A stretch of DNA of 45,170 nt from Helicobacter cinaedi CCUG 18818 = ATCC BAA-847. Lineage in GTDB: Bacteria; Campylobacterota; Campylobacteria; Campylobacterales; Helicobacteraceae. The stretch spans positions 318,959-364,128 of the forward strand of contig NZ_DS990392.1 of NCBI RefSeq assembly GCF_000155475.1, read 5' to 3'. The translations under genes were made by a program, and so were the position numbers. A model generated the notes under the pieces. That model saw only the letters and a list, made by a program, of their open reading frames with translations, was not told the DNA's origin and did not search any database. Of this stretch, positions 14,760 to 24,236 are shown piece by piece (the first letter of the stretch is position 1; each line of letters opens with the position of its first letter).

Positions 14760-15941
14760 GTGGATAGGGTAATGCGTGAAAATACAAGCTCAAAAGAGAC
14801 AATGCGTGATTTAGGGGAGTTTGATATAGCCATCATCGGCTTAGGTGTGGCAGGTAGCAATCTCGCCTCACTTTTACAATCTCATCTCAAAGTCATCGCC
14901 ATTGATAAAAAAGATTCTAGTGGAGATTGCTTTGATGAGAGTTTTCATAAGCCTTGTGGTGGGCTACTATCTGAGGGCGGACAGAAAGCATTTGCCACAC
15001 AAGGGCTAAATCTCCCCACACGCCTACTTGTAGAGCCTCAAATTTTTGCCATAAACACCATTGACTATGGCTACCCTCACGCTTCTTACATTCAAAAAGG
15101 CTACATCAATATGGAGCGACACGCCTTTGACTTATGGCAAAAATCACGCATTCCTAGTCATATTTCTACCTTTCATAAGGCGTATTTTAAAAGTCTCAAG
15201 CAAGGTGAAAATGGAATCTACACGCTCCATTTTAAACGCCAAGATTCTAAGAATGCTAAAATATCGCAGGACTTTACTTGTAAGGCTAAGATTATCATCG
15301 GTGCTGATGGGGCAAAGAGCCATTTACGGCGGTATCTCTACCCACAGCTTAAGACAAAGTCGCTTGTGTGTATCCAAGAATGGTATAAGGAACATAACGC
15401 TCCTATGCTTTCTTGTGTTTTTGATAAAGAACTTACGCCAAGTTATAGCTGGAGTATGTCAAAAAATGGCTATTTTATCTTTGGTGGGGCGTATCCACAC
15501 GCAAACTGCCAAGAACGCTTTGCCACACAGATAGAGCGACTTCGCACTTTGGGCTTTATCTTTGGGAAGCCTTTAAAAAAAGAGGCGTGTTTGGTGTTGC
15601 AACCTACAAGGCTAAAGGACTTTGTCTTAGGACATAGTGGCGTATTTTTAATCGGCGAGGCGGCTGGGTTTATTAACGCAAGCACGCTGGAGGGCATAAG
15701 CGGGGCGATGAATAGCTCTAGGATTCTAGCTCATATTTTAAATGCCTGTGATATGAATGTCTCACGCACATCTACTTTACATAGAGCGTATAGAGCCAAG
15801 GCTAGAATGCTTATTGTGAAAACTTTATTTCGGCATTATGTGCGGTATCCTTTTATGTTTGTGCCTTGCATTCGGCGGTTGATTTTGCGATTTGGGCTAT
15901 TGCGTTTAAGAAAAGGGCTAGAAAATGGCAAGATTATCTAG
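14760..15941 (+). CDS. FAD-dependent oxidoreductase of the geranylgeranyl-reductase/CbrA-like family
   Basis: About 390 residues. Motifs: FAD dinucleotide fold IAIIGLGVAGSNLASLL (near residues 23-40), CGGLLSEGGQ typical of the geranylgeranyl-reductase-like group, GADGAKSHLRRYL (second FAD motif) and GEAAGFINASTLEGISGA (third FAD motif). The start could be GTG 14760 (close to GAAAGGA) or ATG 14772 or 14802; the conserved fold begins only after these. It has its own promoter and follows the phosphonate genes, but nothing links it to them. Members reduce isoprenoid chains or act as monooxygenases; the substrate here is unknown. Confidence 0.75.
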   Translation: MDRVMRENTSSKETMRDLGEFDIAIIGLGVAGSNLASLLQSHLKVIAIDKKDSSGDCFDESFHKPCGGLLSEGGQKAFATQGLNLPTRLLVEPQIFAINTIDYGYPHASYIQKGYINMERHAFDLWQKSRIPSHISTFHKAYFKSLKQGENGIYTLHFKRQDSKNAKISQDFTCKAKIIIGADGAKSHLRRYLYPQLKTKSLVCIQEWYKEHNAPMLSCVFDKELTPSYSWSMSKNGYFIFGGAYPHANCQERFATQIERLRTLGFIFGKPLKKEACLVLQPTRLKDFVLGHSGVFLIGEAAGFINASTLEGISGAMNSSRILAHILNACDMNVSRTSTLHRAYRAKARMLIVKTLFRHYVRYPFMFVPCIRRLILRFGLLRLRKGLENGKII

Positions 15942-15993
15942 TTTGGAAACACATTTAGAATCTAGGCGAGATTCTAAACCGAGATTCTAAATA

Positions 15994-17391
15994 ATGCCAG
16001 AATCTCACTTCAATCCTAAAGATTTTACCCCACAACTGCCTGAAAGCGTGGAGTTTATCCTTTCTCAATTACAAATGAGCGGATATAAGGCGTATATTGT
16101 TGGTGGGTGTGTGCGTGATATGATTTTACATACTTTAGAATGTAGCGATAATGCGGGGCTTAAAAGTGATTTAGCTTATCAAAATTTGCCAAGTGATTAT
16201 GACATTGCCACTTCTGCCCTGCCAAGTGAAGTGATAAGGCTTTTCCCCCGCACAATCCCCACAGGCTTAAAGCACGGCACGATAAGTGTGATTTATGATA
16301 ATAAGATTTATGAGATAAGCACCTTTCGCATAGAGGGGGCTTATAGCAACAAAAGAGCACCTGATAGCGTGAGATTTACCACTGAATTAGAGCAGGATTT
16401 ACAAAGGCGGGATTTTACGATGAATGCCCTTGCGTATTCGCCACATACGGGGCTAATTGATAAGGTAGGTGGGCTAAGGGATATTATCAATCGTAAGATT
16501 GTGTGTGTGGGGGAGGCACATTTGCGTTTTAATGAAGATGCTTTAAGAATCTTGCGTGTCTTGCGTTTTGCTGCGACTTTGGACTTTGAGATAGAATCTC
16601 ACACGGATTCTGCATTGCGAGAATGTGCTAAGAATTTATGCTATATCTCAAAAGAACGCATAAAAGATGAGCTTACAAAGCTTTTATGTGGCAGGGCAGC
16701 GGAAAAAATTATGCGTAAGTATAGTGATGTGCTGAATGTGGCATTTGGCGGAATGATAAGCTTTGAAGGGCTGGAAGTAAGATTGCCGCAAAATATAGAA
16801 TCTAAAGCATTTGTTTGGGCTTTATTTTTAGCTCAAGTGTGCGATTGGGGCAAAACAAGCAAAAGAGATAAGGCGGATAAGATTTTAGAATCTCTCAAAT
16901 TTGATAATAAAACAAGGCGGTATGTGAGTGAGATTCTAAAAGCGTGTGAGATACCCCTTGAGACAAATAGGCAGGAGATAGCAGGGCGGATTATCGCCCT
17001 TGGCGGTAGGGAGACTAGGGAGTTTGGGCATTTGGAGCGGGGCTGTGCAAGTGAGAAAATGAGTGGGGATAAGGAGCTGTCTATCAGCGGAGAGCGGATT
17101 TTGCGTGATATGATAAGGCTAAAAATGGCGGTGGTGGCTCAAGATTTAACGCAAGATTCAGCTCAAAAGGGGCTTAAAGAGTTTCAAAAAAATATGGAGC
17201 AGGTGCTAGTTTCAAACCTGCCTTTAAGTCTAAAAGAGCTATGTATAAATGGCGATGATATAAAGGCTTTGGGCTTTGTGGGTAAGGATATAGGTAGAAT
17301 CTTGCAGATATTGTTAGAAGAGATTGTAAGTGAAAAATTAAAGCATTCTAGGGAAGCTTTGCTGATAAGGGCAGTGGAGCTAAGGGGCTAG
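15994..17391 (+). CDS. cca: CCA tRNA nucleotidyltransferase / poly(A) polymerase family
   Basis: The 465-residue protein has the class II nucleotidyltransferase head: IVGGCVRDMIL, catalytic aspartates in SDYDIATSALPSEV, GTISVIY, RRDFTMNALAY, and the tRNA-binding region RFNEDALRILRVLRFAATLDFEIES. It adds or repairs the 3' CCA of tRNAs in the cytoplasm. The ATG at 15994 has no clear ribosome binding site, and ATG 16075 (just before GYKAYIVGGC) is a possible alternative. A short charged stretch in the second half (about residues 340-380) looks poorly conserved. It ends facing the restriction endonuclease gene. Confidence 0.88.
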   Translation: MPESHFNPKDFTPQLPESVEFILSQLQMSGYKAYIVGGCVRDMILHTLECSDNAGLKSDLAYQNLPSDYDIATSALPSEVIRLFPRTIPTGLKHGTISVIYDNKIYEISTFRIEGAYSNKRAPDSVRFTTELEQDLQRRDFTMNALAYSPHTGLIDKVGGLRDIINRKIVCVGEAHLRFNEDALRILRVLRFAATLDFEIESHTDSALRECAKNLCYISKERIKDELTKLLCGRAAEKIMRKYSDVLNVAFGGMISFEGLEVRLPQNIESKAFVWALFLAQVCDWGKTSKRDKADKILESLKFDNKTRRYVSEILKACEIPLETNRQEIAGRIIALGGRETREFGHLERGCASEKMSGDKELSISGERILRDMIRLKMAVVAQDLTQDSAQKGLKEFQKNMEQVLVSNLPLSLKELCINGDDIKALGFVGKDIGRILQILLEEIVSEKLKHSREALLIRAVELRG

Positions 17392-17494
17392 AGCTTATAG
17401 TGAAAGCTTTGCTTATCAATAACAAAAAAAGTTCCTTATAGTGATCTTTGGGTGCAAAGTTTTACTTGTGTGATGAGATAGAACCAAAGAGTTT

Positions 17495-18271
17495 TTATAT
17501 AGGTTCTATGGCTATATTAACTTTTATAATCTTTACAATCTCGCATACATCATAATTGTGATTTTTACTTAGCATTCCAAAGATTTTAAAAATCTCTAGT
17601 AAAAAGTTTTTATCCTTAGAATCTAAGATAAGCAAACCGCATTCTTTAGATTCTGTCACTCTGCCTAAAAGCACGGGGTTACAATGTAGCTCTGTGATAG
17701 GAAAGCAAACATAAAGCATAGGCTGCACACCAACCGCCCTTTGTTTTTCTTTAATGATGATTTCTACTAGCACATCAAAATGATTAAATTTATGCACCAA
17801 AAGCGGATATTTGACTTGAGATTCATAAAACTCCACACCTAAAATCTTTTTACTTATAGGGTGGCTTCGTAAAATCTGTAAATCACTCCTAGAATCCAAA
17901 AATTCATCATCGTTAATATTTTGCAAAAATGCTAATAAATTTGTTATTTCACTCTCTGTAATAATCCCCCATTGCGTGAAATAGTACAGATATTCACTAA
18001 GCCCATACAGGGCTTTTGTCTTACCATTTGCCCCGATAAACTCACTTTGCCCTAAAGTGCTTAAAGCCAACTTTTCTTTATCATTTTTATCTACATCATA
18101 GCCGATTTGCCACTCAATGTAATGCTTTTGTGAAAATGGAATCTGTCTTGTTGCAGTGGGCAGTCCATATTCATAAAAGCTATTGCGTGTTTTTACTCTT
18201 GTTTTGCCACTTTGTGTGGTAAGCGGAATTTCTACAAAGATTTGTTTATTTTCACATTGTTGTATTTTCAT
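17495..18271 (-). CDS. Type II restriction endonuclease, possibly R.PabI-like
   Basis: The 258-residue product starts 20 nt inside the end of the methyltransferase gene, the usual coupling of a restriction-modification pair. Conserved-looking stretches are PLTTQSGKTRVKTRNSF, PFSQKHYIEWQIGYD and KALYGLSEYLY. This combination recalls the R.PabI/HpyAXII family, which cuts by excising adenine from GTAC rather than by hydrolysing the backbone, but I have only weak recall of that family and cannot confirm it. Soluble, no signal peptide. Role as the restriction partner rests mainly on gene order. Confidence 0.6.
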   Translation of the reverse strand: MKIQQCENKQIFVEIPLTTQSGKTRVKTRNSFYEYGLPTATRQIPFSQKHYIEWQIGYDVDKNDKEKLALSTLGQSEFIGANGKTKALYGLSEYLYYFTQWGIITESEITNLLAFLQNINDDEFLDSRSDLQILRSHPISKKILGVEFYESQVKYPLLVHKFNHFDVLVEIIIKEKQRAVGVQPMLYVCFPITELHCNPVLLGRVTESKECGLLILDSKDKNFLLEIFKIFGMLSKNHNYDVCEIVKIIKVNIAIEPI

Positions 18272-19385
18272 AATGCACTCCTAGTAAATCTCTAAAATAC
18301 TGCGAAATTTCAGGGCTTAGAATCTTGCTTTCACTTGCTTGTATAAAGTGGGATTCTAGGGCTTTAAATTGTTGAAAGTTAATCATTACTTCACAGTTTC
18401 CAAAATAATAAGGGATATGTGGCAAAAATAATTTAAACACATCAACATAGCAATAAAGGCTATATTTTTCTTGTGTTACAAAAATCGTATTGCTATTTTC
18501 TTTGTTTATAAAAGTCTTAGAACGACGCAGGGCATTTATATCACGCATTGTGTAAAACATCGCTTTGATTTTAGAGCTTACTACACGCTTTTTATTAGGA
18601 TATTTATCAATGTAGTTGCCAATATAATCAAACCCCTTTAGGCTAAATTCTTTTTTATTTATTGTCTTAAATTTAAAATTACAAATATATTCATAATCCA
18701 TTCCCTTATTATCCCTTTTATACAGAGCGATAATAATAGGAAAATACCCCTTAGAATCTTTGCAAAAAATTTGAGAGCTAATAATTGTAGAATCTATGAG
18801 TTTGTAAGCTTTTACAAAATCTTTTAATGCGCTAAAATTAGCCATTTTTATCAAATAAGAAAGTGGGTGCAAAACACAGATAAAATCCGCTTTTAGTCTC
18901 TCATAAGATAGTAAAAAGCTTATGCCTATATCTCTATGTTGCAAAGCAGAATCTATTTGTATGGATTCTTTATTTTTAAGATGATTTTGCACGATGGAAG
19001 TTCTATCATTATAAGGCGGATTGCCTATGATAATGAGCCTATCAGTTTGTGCGATAGAAAAATGCTCCCTAGTAACATTATGTAATGCGTTTTTATGAAG
19101 CAAAATCACCTTAGAATCCAGTGTGCGTTTTGCGATATGTAAAGCCGTTTTATCAATATCAGTTCCTATGATTTTACTAAAGCTATCTTTAGTAAATCCG
19201 CTTTTTATAATGGCTTGTGATTGCAAGAAATTCCCACTTCCGCACGAGCTATCAAGCAGCACATGATCTTTAGAATCTACATATTTTTTAAGCATTATAT
19301 AGACTGCATTGACCAAAAAATCAGCAGTATAAAAACTGCCAAGATTGATTTTTTCTTGTGTGCTTAAATGCGTTGGTTTTGTCAT
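18252..19385 (-). CDS. N6-adenine DNA methyltransferase (restriction-modification)
   Basis: The start is ATG at 19385 (MTKPTHLSTQ); the frame extends upstream into guaA but without a good start. The 377 residues show an N6-adenine methyltransferase: LGSFYTADFLVNAVY, SAM motif LLDSSCGSGNFLQSQA, GTDIDKTALHIAKR and the catalytic tetrapeptide NPPY in IIGNPPYNDRTS. The SAM motif precedes NPPY, as in gamma-class enzymes. The restriction gene overlaps its 3' end. The pair lies between cca and guaA, both housekeeping genes, suggesting insertion as a cassette. Recognition sequence not deducible. Confidence 0.85.
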   Translation of the reverse strand: MTKPTHLSTQEKINLGSFYTADFLVNAVYIMLKKYVDSKDHVLLDSSCGSGNFLQSQAIIKSGFTKDSFSKIIGTDIDKTALHIAKRTLDSKVILLHKNALHNVTREHFSIAQTDRLIIIGNPPYNDRTSIVQNHLKNKESIQIDSALQHRDIGISFLLSYERLKADFICVLHPLSYLIKMANFSALKDFVKAYKLIDSTIISSQIFCKDSKGYFPIIIALYKRDNKGMDYEYICNFKFKTINKKEFSLKGFDYIGNYIDKYPNKKRVVSSKIKAMFYTMRDINALRRSKTFINKENSNTIFVTQEKYSLYCYVDVFKLFLPHIPYYFGNCEVMINFQQFKALESHFIQASESKILSPEISQYFRDLLGVHYENTTM

Positions 19386-19395
19386 TGAATTATCT

Positions 19396-21147
19396 CTACT
19401 CCCACTCAATCGTTCCCGGGGGTTTTGAGGTGATGTCATACACGACTCGGTTAATCCCTGCTACTTCGTTAATTATGCGATTTGAGACAGATTCTAAAAA
19501 TGCGTGGGGTAAGTGTAAGAAACTCGCTGTCATTCCATCTTGTGCTTCCACGGCTCTTACACAAATAGTATTATCATAAGTGCGGTTATCGCCCATTACG
19601 CCCACACTTCGCACATTTAAAAGCACACAAAATGCCTGCCACACGCTATCATACAAACCCCATTTATGCAGCTCTTCTATAAAGATAGAATCCGCTTCTT
19701 TTAATAGCTCTAAATCCGCCGCATTCACCTCGCCCATAATGCGTATGGCAAGTCCGGGTCCGGGGAAAGGATGTCGCATAAGCATAGATTCAGGCATTCC
19801 TAATTCTCTGCCTAACGCCCTTACCTCGTCCTTAAAAAGCTCTCTTAAAGGCTCGATTAACTCAAACTTCATCCATTCAGGCAGTCCGCCGACATTATGG
19901 TGGCTTTTTATCGTTTTGCTAGGACCTTTCACACTCACAGATTCAATCACATCAGGGTAGAGTGTGCCTTGTGCTAGGAATTTTATTTCACCTTTTGTGT
20001 TGTGCTTTTTAGCTTCAGCTTCAAAGACTTCTATGAAGGTTTCACCGATTATTTTTCGCTTTTGCTCAGGCTCTGTTACGCCCTTTAATCGTCTTAAAAA
20101 TAGCTCTCTCGCATCGGCTACAATCAAAGGCACTTTTAGATTCTCTTTAAACATCGCTTCTACCGCTTCTCTCTCCCCCTTTCTTAAAAGCCCGGTATCC
20201 ACAAAAACAGGGATAAGATTCTCCCCTATGGCACGATAAAGAAGTATGGCTACCACGCTAGAATCAACTCCACCACTCACAGCACACAACACTTTCTGCG
20301 TTGGCTTTTGCGTGTTTTTAAGGGAGTTTGATTTTGTAGCTTCGTCATTTATGTTTAATAAACTCCTTGCTTCAAAATCTGCACAACCCTTAAAATCATC
20401 ACAAAATCCTTCCGCATTAGAATCTAACCCTTTTTCTTGTAGATTTTCTTGCGTTGGCTTAGAATCCACTTTTTTAGAATCCCCAAGCACTTTTTCACGC
20501 AGTTTTGCAATCTCACTTTCCGCAAAATTCCGCATATTCCAGCTTGTATCTGCCCCACAAATCCCCACAGCAAAATTTTTCAACATCTCTCCGCCACACT
20601 CACTATGCACGACTTCTGGGTGAAACTGCAAAGCATATACATTTCGTTTAAAGTCCGCGATAGCACAATAATGCGTATTTCCACTTTTAGCTAATTCCAC
20701 AAAGCCGCTAGGTAGAGACTCCACCTTATCCGCGTGGCTCATCCACACGATAGAATCTTGCTTCACGCCCTTAAATAGCCCAAAATCCACGCTAGATTCT
20801 GCGATTTCTAGCACCGCCTTGCCAAACTCCTGTGCCTCTGCCCTTACCACGCTTCCGCCAAAAAAATGTGCGATATACTGCATACCATAGCAGATTCCAA
20901 GCACGGGGACTCCTAGCTCAAACACTCTAGAATCCGGCTTATACGCCCCCTCTTCATACACGCTAGCAGGTCCCCCACTAAGAATGATTCCCTTAGGATT
21001 TTTCGCTTTAATAGAATCTAGCTTTTCAAAGTAAGGGACAATCTCGGTATAGATTCCATACTCACGCAGCCGCCGAGCAATAAGCTGTGTATATTGTGAG
21101 CCAAAATCAAGCACTAAAATTTCAACAAAATGAGAATCTAATCGCAT
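19396..21147 (-). CDS. guaA: GMP synthase (glutamine-hydrolysing) with in-frame insertion between domains
   Basis: GuaA converts XMP to GMP with glutamine and ATP. The GATase domain has SGGP, Cys86 in GICYGMQ and FHPEV; the ATP-pyrophosphatase domain has the PP-loop SGGVDSS (291-297), and the C-terminal dimerisation part ends with [11 protein letters not shown]. The length is 583 residues against about 508-525 usually. The excess is a low-complexity stretch at residues about 223-284, exactly between the two catalytic domains, which includes repeat family D ([11 protein letters not shown]...[10 protein letters not shown]). All catalytic residues I checked are kept, so the protein is probably active. 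The two start codons nearby (Met1 and later positions before ILVLDFGSQ) leave the N-terminus uncertain by a few residues. Confidence 0.93.
   Translation of the reverse strand: MRLDSHFVEILVLDFGSQYTQLIARRLREYGIYTEIVPYFEKLDSIKAKNPKGIILSGGPASVYEEGAYKPDSRVFELGVPVLGICYGMQYIAHFFGGSVVRAEAQEFGKAVLEIAESSVDFGLFKGVKQDSIVWMSHADKVESLPSGFVELAKSGNTHYCAIADFKRNVYALQFHPEVVHSECGGEMLKNFAVGICGADTSWNMRNFAESEIAKLREKVLGDSKKVDSKPTQENLQEKGLDSNAEGFCDDFKGCADFEARSLLNINDEATKSNSLKNTQKPTQKVLCAVSGGVDSSVVAILLYRAIGENLIPVFVDTGLLRKGEREAVEAMFKENLKVPLIVADARELFLRRLKGVTEPEQKRKIIGETFIEVFEAEAKKHNTKGEIKFLAQGTLYPDVIESVSVKGPSKTIKSHHNVGGLPEWMKFELIEPLRELFKDEVRALGRELGMPESMLMRHPFPGPGLAIRIMGEVNAADLELLKEADSIFIEELHKWGLYDSVWQAFCVLLNVRSVGVMGDNRTYDNTICVRAVEAQDGMTASFLHLPHAFLESVSNRIINEVAGINRVVYDITSKPPGTIEWE
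20296..20418 (-). repeat. Repeat family D, copy inside guaA
   Basis: Read on the minus strand this encodes [15 protein letters not shown]...[10 protein letters not shown] and matches the insertion in the dehydrogenase gene at 14201-14320. Inside it AAGGAGTTT and AAACTCCCTT form an imperfect inverted pair. It is read in the guaA frame with no stop. Confidence 0.75.
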
Positions 21148-21299
21148 AAAAACGCCTTGTCAATGTAAGATAAAAAGATTTGACATTGTAGCAAAAGAAG
21201 TTTAGAAAGAAGTTAGTTAAGAATTTTAGCTCCCAAGCCCCAACGCATTCAAGCAAATAGGGCTAAAGCTAGATTCTAAAATGAAGTAGAATCTAAAAA

Positions 21300-22082
21300 T
21301 TAAAACCAAGGCATTACATCAGTTTCTGTGCGTTTGCGGATTTCTTTCATTTGATAGAATCCTAGAATCCACAATACAAGAGCCGCAAGCACAAATAACC
21401 AGCCGATAAAAATAACTGCTGTTATGCCTCCAATAATATTTGCATAGAAAGCCCAAAGCAAGAACTTCTGCTCGGTAACAAATGCCAACTCTCTAAAGAA
21501 TAAAAGCTGATATACAAGTGCTACAATAGTACCAACAATAAGCAATATTATCGCCACAACAAGCCCAAATTCACCAGCAGAATCATACCCAGCCATAACA
21601 CCAAACAAAACACTACTGCCAAAAATCATAGCCAAAGTAAATGTCACTGCAAAAACCGCAATACAGAGAATAAAGTTTTTAAACAAAGTTTGACTTTCAC
21701 TTGTGCGTTTTGTCCCAAGCACAGCCAACACAAACAGCACAAACCCAGCAATGAGTAAAATACCTCCAATCACCCAGCCTATAAATGGGATTATAGAGAT
21801 AAAACTTCCTCCAAAATAAAGCCCAATGCTAAGTAAAAACTTAAAGCGAATACTTTGTGTGTCATTTGCCATCAATTGCCCTTGAATATTTGCCATATTA
21901 ATGCTGCCACCTGTGATGAAAACATTTTTTGCCGCCTTTTCACTCACTTCAAAATCCACCTCACAGCCCGTGAGATTTTCCATACTTCTACCTTCCAAAT
22001 TTGCCACATCGCTTGTCTCAAAAGTGTAGCGATTGCCATCTTCACCGCTGATTAAGCCCACTGCTAGAATCTTTCCTTTCAT
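21300..22082 (-). CDS. Conserved membrane protein with N-terminal soluble domain
   Basis: The start is ATG at 22082 (MKGKILAVGLI), preceded by AAAGGA at good spacing; the frame from 22100 has no ribosome binding site. The 260-residue product has a soluble domain of about 75 residues (KILAVGLISGEDGNRYTFE...VDFEVSEKAAKNVFI), possibly a small beta barrel, then about five membrane segments (for instance LLSIGLYFGGSFISIIPFIG and VVAIILLIVGTIVALVYQLL) and a basic C-terminus. Transcribed alone on the minus strand between guaA and the ArsB-like gene. Function not recognised. Confidence 0.7.
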   Translation of the reverse strand: MKGKILAVGLISGEDGNRYTFETSDVANLEGRSMENLTGCEVDFEVSEKAAKNVFITGGSINMANIQGQLMANDTQSIRFKFLLSIGLYFGGSFISIIPFIGWVIGGILLIAGFVLFVLAVLGTKRTSESQTLFKNFILCIAVFAVTFTLAMIFGSSVLFGVMAGYDSAGEFGLVVAIILLIVGTIVALVYQLLFFRELAFVTEQKFLLWAFYANIIGGITAVIFIGWLFVLAALVLWILGFYQMKEIRKRTETDVMPWF

Positions 22083-22146
22083 AGCTTTCCTTTCATTCAA
22101 ATTTAGAGCTATATTGTAATATTCTAAGATTAATTTAAACTTAAAA

Positions 22147-23529
22147 TTACATTAAGATTCTATGCAGACCTGCATACACCACAAGCCCCAAAAGCCCCAC
22201 GCACAGCATAAAAGGCACGACAAGCATTGCCACTAGCATATACCGCCAAAAGCTAATATAAATGCCATATCGTTTAAGGCTAAAAAGCCAAAGCAGTGTA
22301 GCAAGTGAGCCAATGGGCGTGAGCTTTGCCCCGACATTACAGCCGAGCAGATGAGCGTAAATTAGCAACTCCCTAAAGCTAGAATCTAGCCCCACAAAGT
22401 CGCCTAAAGCAAGGTTGCCAAGCATAACCATAGACAGATTATTAATAAGGCTAGAGCCAAGTGAGCTAATCACACCAACGCTAAAGATTTGTGTGAGAGT
22501 GTGTGCAGAAAAACTATCACTTAGAGAATCATCAAGGAAAAACGCAAAAATATCACGCATAAAAGAGCTTGTAGAATGTAGTCCAAACACCACGATAAAA
22601 AGCCCTAAAGAAAATACCACAATCCCAAAGGGCGAAGCCTTAAGGCAGGGCAGAATCTCAATCCTTTTATACGCAAGAATAAGGCTAAGAGCCGCACATA
22701 AAAGCGTGAAAGAAGAAAGCGGGAGAGCAAAAGCATTTGCTATAAAAATCCCGCATAAAAGCAAGAAAAGCAGGGCAAAACAAATGATAATCACGCTTTT
22801 TTGTGGCATTGTGCTAGATTCTATCGTGTGAGATTCCGCATTTGGAATCTTAACCCTTAAGATTCTAGGCAATCTCTTACGCACAAGGATAAAAAAGCAA
22901 AGACTAGCAATGATAATAAAAATTTGTGGCAATGCCATAACCTTGCTAAAATCTAGGGCATTAAGATTAAAAAAATGCAAGGCAATGATATTTGTGAGAT
23001 TTGAAATCACAAAGGTATTTGAAGCAAAATCGCTTACAAAACTCACTATAAGCAGGAAAATCACAAGTGGGGTTAGAATCTGCGTTGAATTTTTAGAATC
23101 TAGCTTAGATTCCATATCTTTAGAATCTAGCTTGCCAAAAAGGGCGATGATGAGTGGTGTTAGGATTAAAATCGCACCATCATTGGCAAAAAATGCCCCC
23201 AAAAATCCCCCAAAAAGCACAATAAACACATAAAATTTAAAGCTAGAAATGCCCCCGCACTCCCCCTTTTCACTTAAAAATCTTAGAATCTTGTAGGCTA
23301 AAAAGTCAAAAAATAAGAGCCTTTCAAGCACAATGCAAAAGATAATGAGACCAACAAGTGTGAGTGTGCTATCCCATACCATATTCCACACAAATGCCAC
23401 ATCAGCAAAACCTACAACCCCAAATCCCAAGCAAAGCAATGCCCCAAGAGAGCTATACACCCACAAAGGAAACCTAAAAGGACGGATATAAATGCAAAGC
23501 AAAGTCAGTGTAAAAATGAGAAACGCCAT
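22147..23529 (-). CDS. ArsB-family integral membrane transporter
   Basis: The 460-residue protein has about eleven or twelve membrane segments. It carries ArsB/NhaD-superfamily hallmarks: FFANDGAILILTPLI in the first half, and SSLINNLSMVM followed by GCNVGAKLTPIGSLATLLW in the second, matching the ArsB pattern N-x-G-x-K-L-T-P-I-G-S-L-A-T-L. ArsB exports arsenite with the proton gradient. No arsR or arsC is visible next to it, so the substrate is uncertain. Two hydrophilic loops (near residues 125-145 and 230-245) are built from DSK/ESK-type peptides made by the repeated octamers. No strong ribosome binding site precedes the ATG. Confidence 0.75.
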   Translation of the reverse strand: MAFLIFTLTLLCIYIRPFRFPLWVYSSLGALLCLGFGVVGFADVAFVWNMVWDSTLTLVGLIIFCIVLERLLFFDFLAYKILRFLSEKGECGGISSFKFYVFIVLFGGFLGAFFANDGAILILTPLIIALFGKLDSKDMESKLDSKNSTQILTPLVIFLLIVSFVSDFASNTFVISNLTNIIALHFFNLNALDFSKVMALPQIFIIIASLCFFILVRKRLPRILRVKIPNAESHTIESSTMPQKSVIIICFALLFLLLCGIFIANAFALPLSSFTLLCAALSLILAYKRIEILPCLKASPFGIVVFSLGLFIVVFGLHSTSSFMRDIFAFFLDDSLSDSFSAHTLTQIFSVGVISSLGSSLINNLSMVMLGNLALGDFVGLDSSFRELLIYAHLLGCNVGAKLTPIGSLATLLWLFSLKRYGIYISFWRYMLVAMLVVPFMLCVGLLGLVVYAGLHRILM

Positions 23530-23619
23530 AGATTCTACTTTTTTGCGTGGGATAGCTTTAGAAACGCTAATCCTAGCTAAGTTTTATTACACAAACTTTA
23601 ACCATAAACTTTAACAATG

Positions 23620-23625
23620 TATAAT
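23620..23625 (+). promoter_or_regulatory. -10 promoter element for the outer-membrane protein/msrB genes
   Basis: TATAAT at 23620-23625, preceded by TG, lies about 42 nt before the start at 23667 in the divergent region after the ArsB-like gene. An AT-rich track precedes it. Confidence 0.5.
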
Positions 23626-23666
23626 GAGCTTCCACACGAAGCCACATAAAAGTTTGGAGAAAGTCA

Positions 23667-24227
23667 ATGAAAAAATATCTTTTATTACTATTATGCTGTT
23701 TTTCTCTTCACGCAGGGGAGTTTGGAGAAAGGAGTAATATAAGCCTTGGTGTGTATGCCAACACAGGGGCGAGTATGGGTGGTGGGCTGGAGCTAGGCTT
23801 TTCACTCTTTCAAGGCTCACTTTTAAGCCTACGCAATAGCATTTCACTTGAATCTAAAGCTTCAAAGCTCTTTAATGATGAACGCTTTGATTCGCAAATT
23901 TTTGGAATCTATGACAAACTAAGCCTTGGTATTCTTTCAGGTAGCACAGTCGCTTCAAGTATTGGCTTTGAATACTTTCGTCCATATCTTTATCTAAGTG
24001 GCGGTTATGGTCTGCTTAGCACAAAAGAAAATCTCGCTAAAACGCCGCAATATTGGGAAGTGAGCGCGGGAATGGGACACGAGTTTATCTCGCATTTTGG
24101 ACATACTTTATTTTTTGAGCTTGGCGGAGGGGTAGGCAAACTCACTGCAAACCCCACAACCCTTAGTCAAAATGCCCCACTAGACGGAATGGTAAAAGTC
24201 CTGCTTGGGTATAGATACTACTTTTAA
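23667..24227 (+). CDS. Small outer-membrane beta-barrel protein
   Basis: ATG 23667 is preceded by GGAGAAAG. The 186-residue product has a signal peptide (KKYLLLLLCCFSLHAG, cleavage likely near residue 17), then alternating hydrophobic/polar strands (ISLGVYANTG, GLELGFSLF, PYLYLSGGYGLL, HTLFFELGGGVG) and ends with an aromatic residue (LGYRYYF), the usual outer-membrane protein terminus. It resembles the small outer-membrane proteins common in Helicobacter. It is followed nine bases later by msrB and probably cotranscribed. Specific function unknown. Confidence 0.7.
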   Translation: MKKYLLLLLCCFSLHAGEFGERSNISLGVYANTGASMGGGLELGFSLFQGSLLSLRNSISLESKASKLFNDERFDSQIFGIYDKLSLGILSGSTVASSIGFEYFRPYLYLSGGYGLLSTKENLAKTPQYWEVSAGMGHEFISHFGHTLFFELGGGVGKLTANPTTLSQNAPLDGMVKVLLGYRYYF

Positions 24228-24236
24228 GGAAAGAAT

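Noticed and set aside
19580-20694. Open frames on the plus strand across guaA
   Set aside because: They are antisense shadows of guaA with no motifs or ribosome binding sites.
22147-23529. Calling this an arsenic-resistance operon
   Set aside because: Only the transporter is present; no arsR or arsC neighbour, so the substrate is left open.
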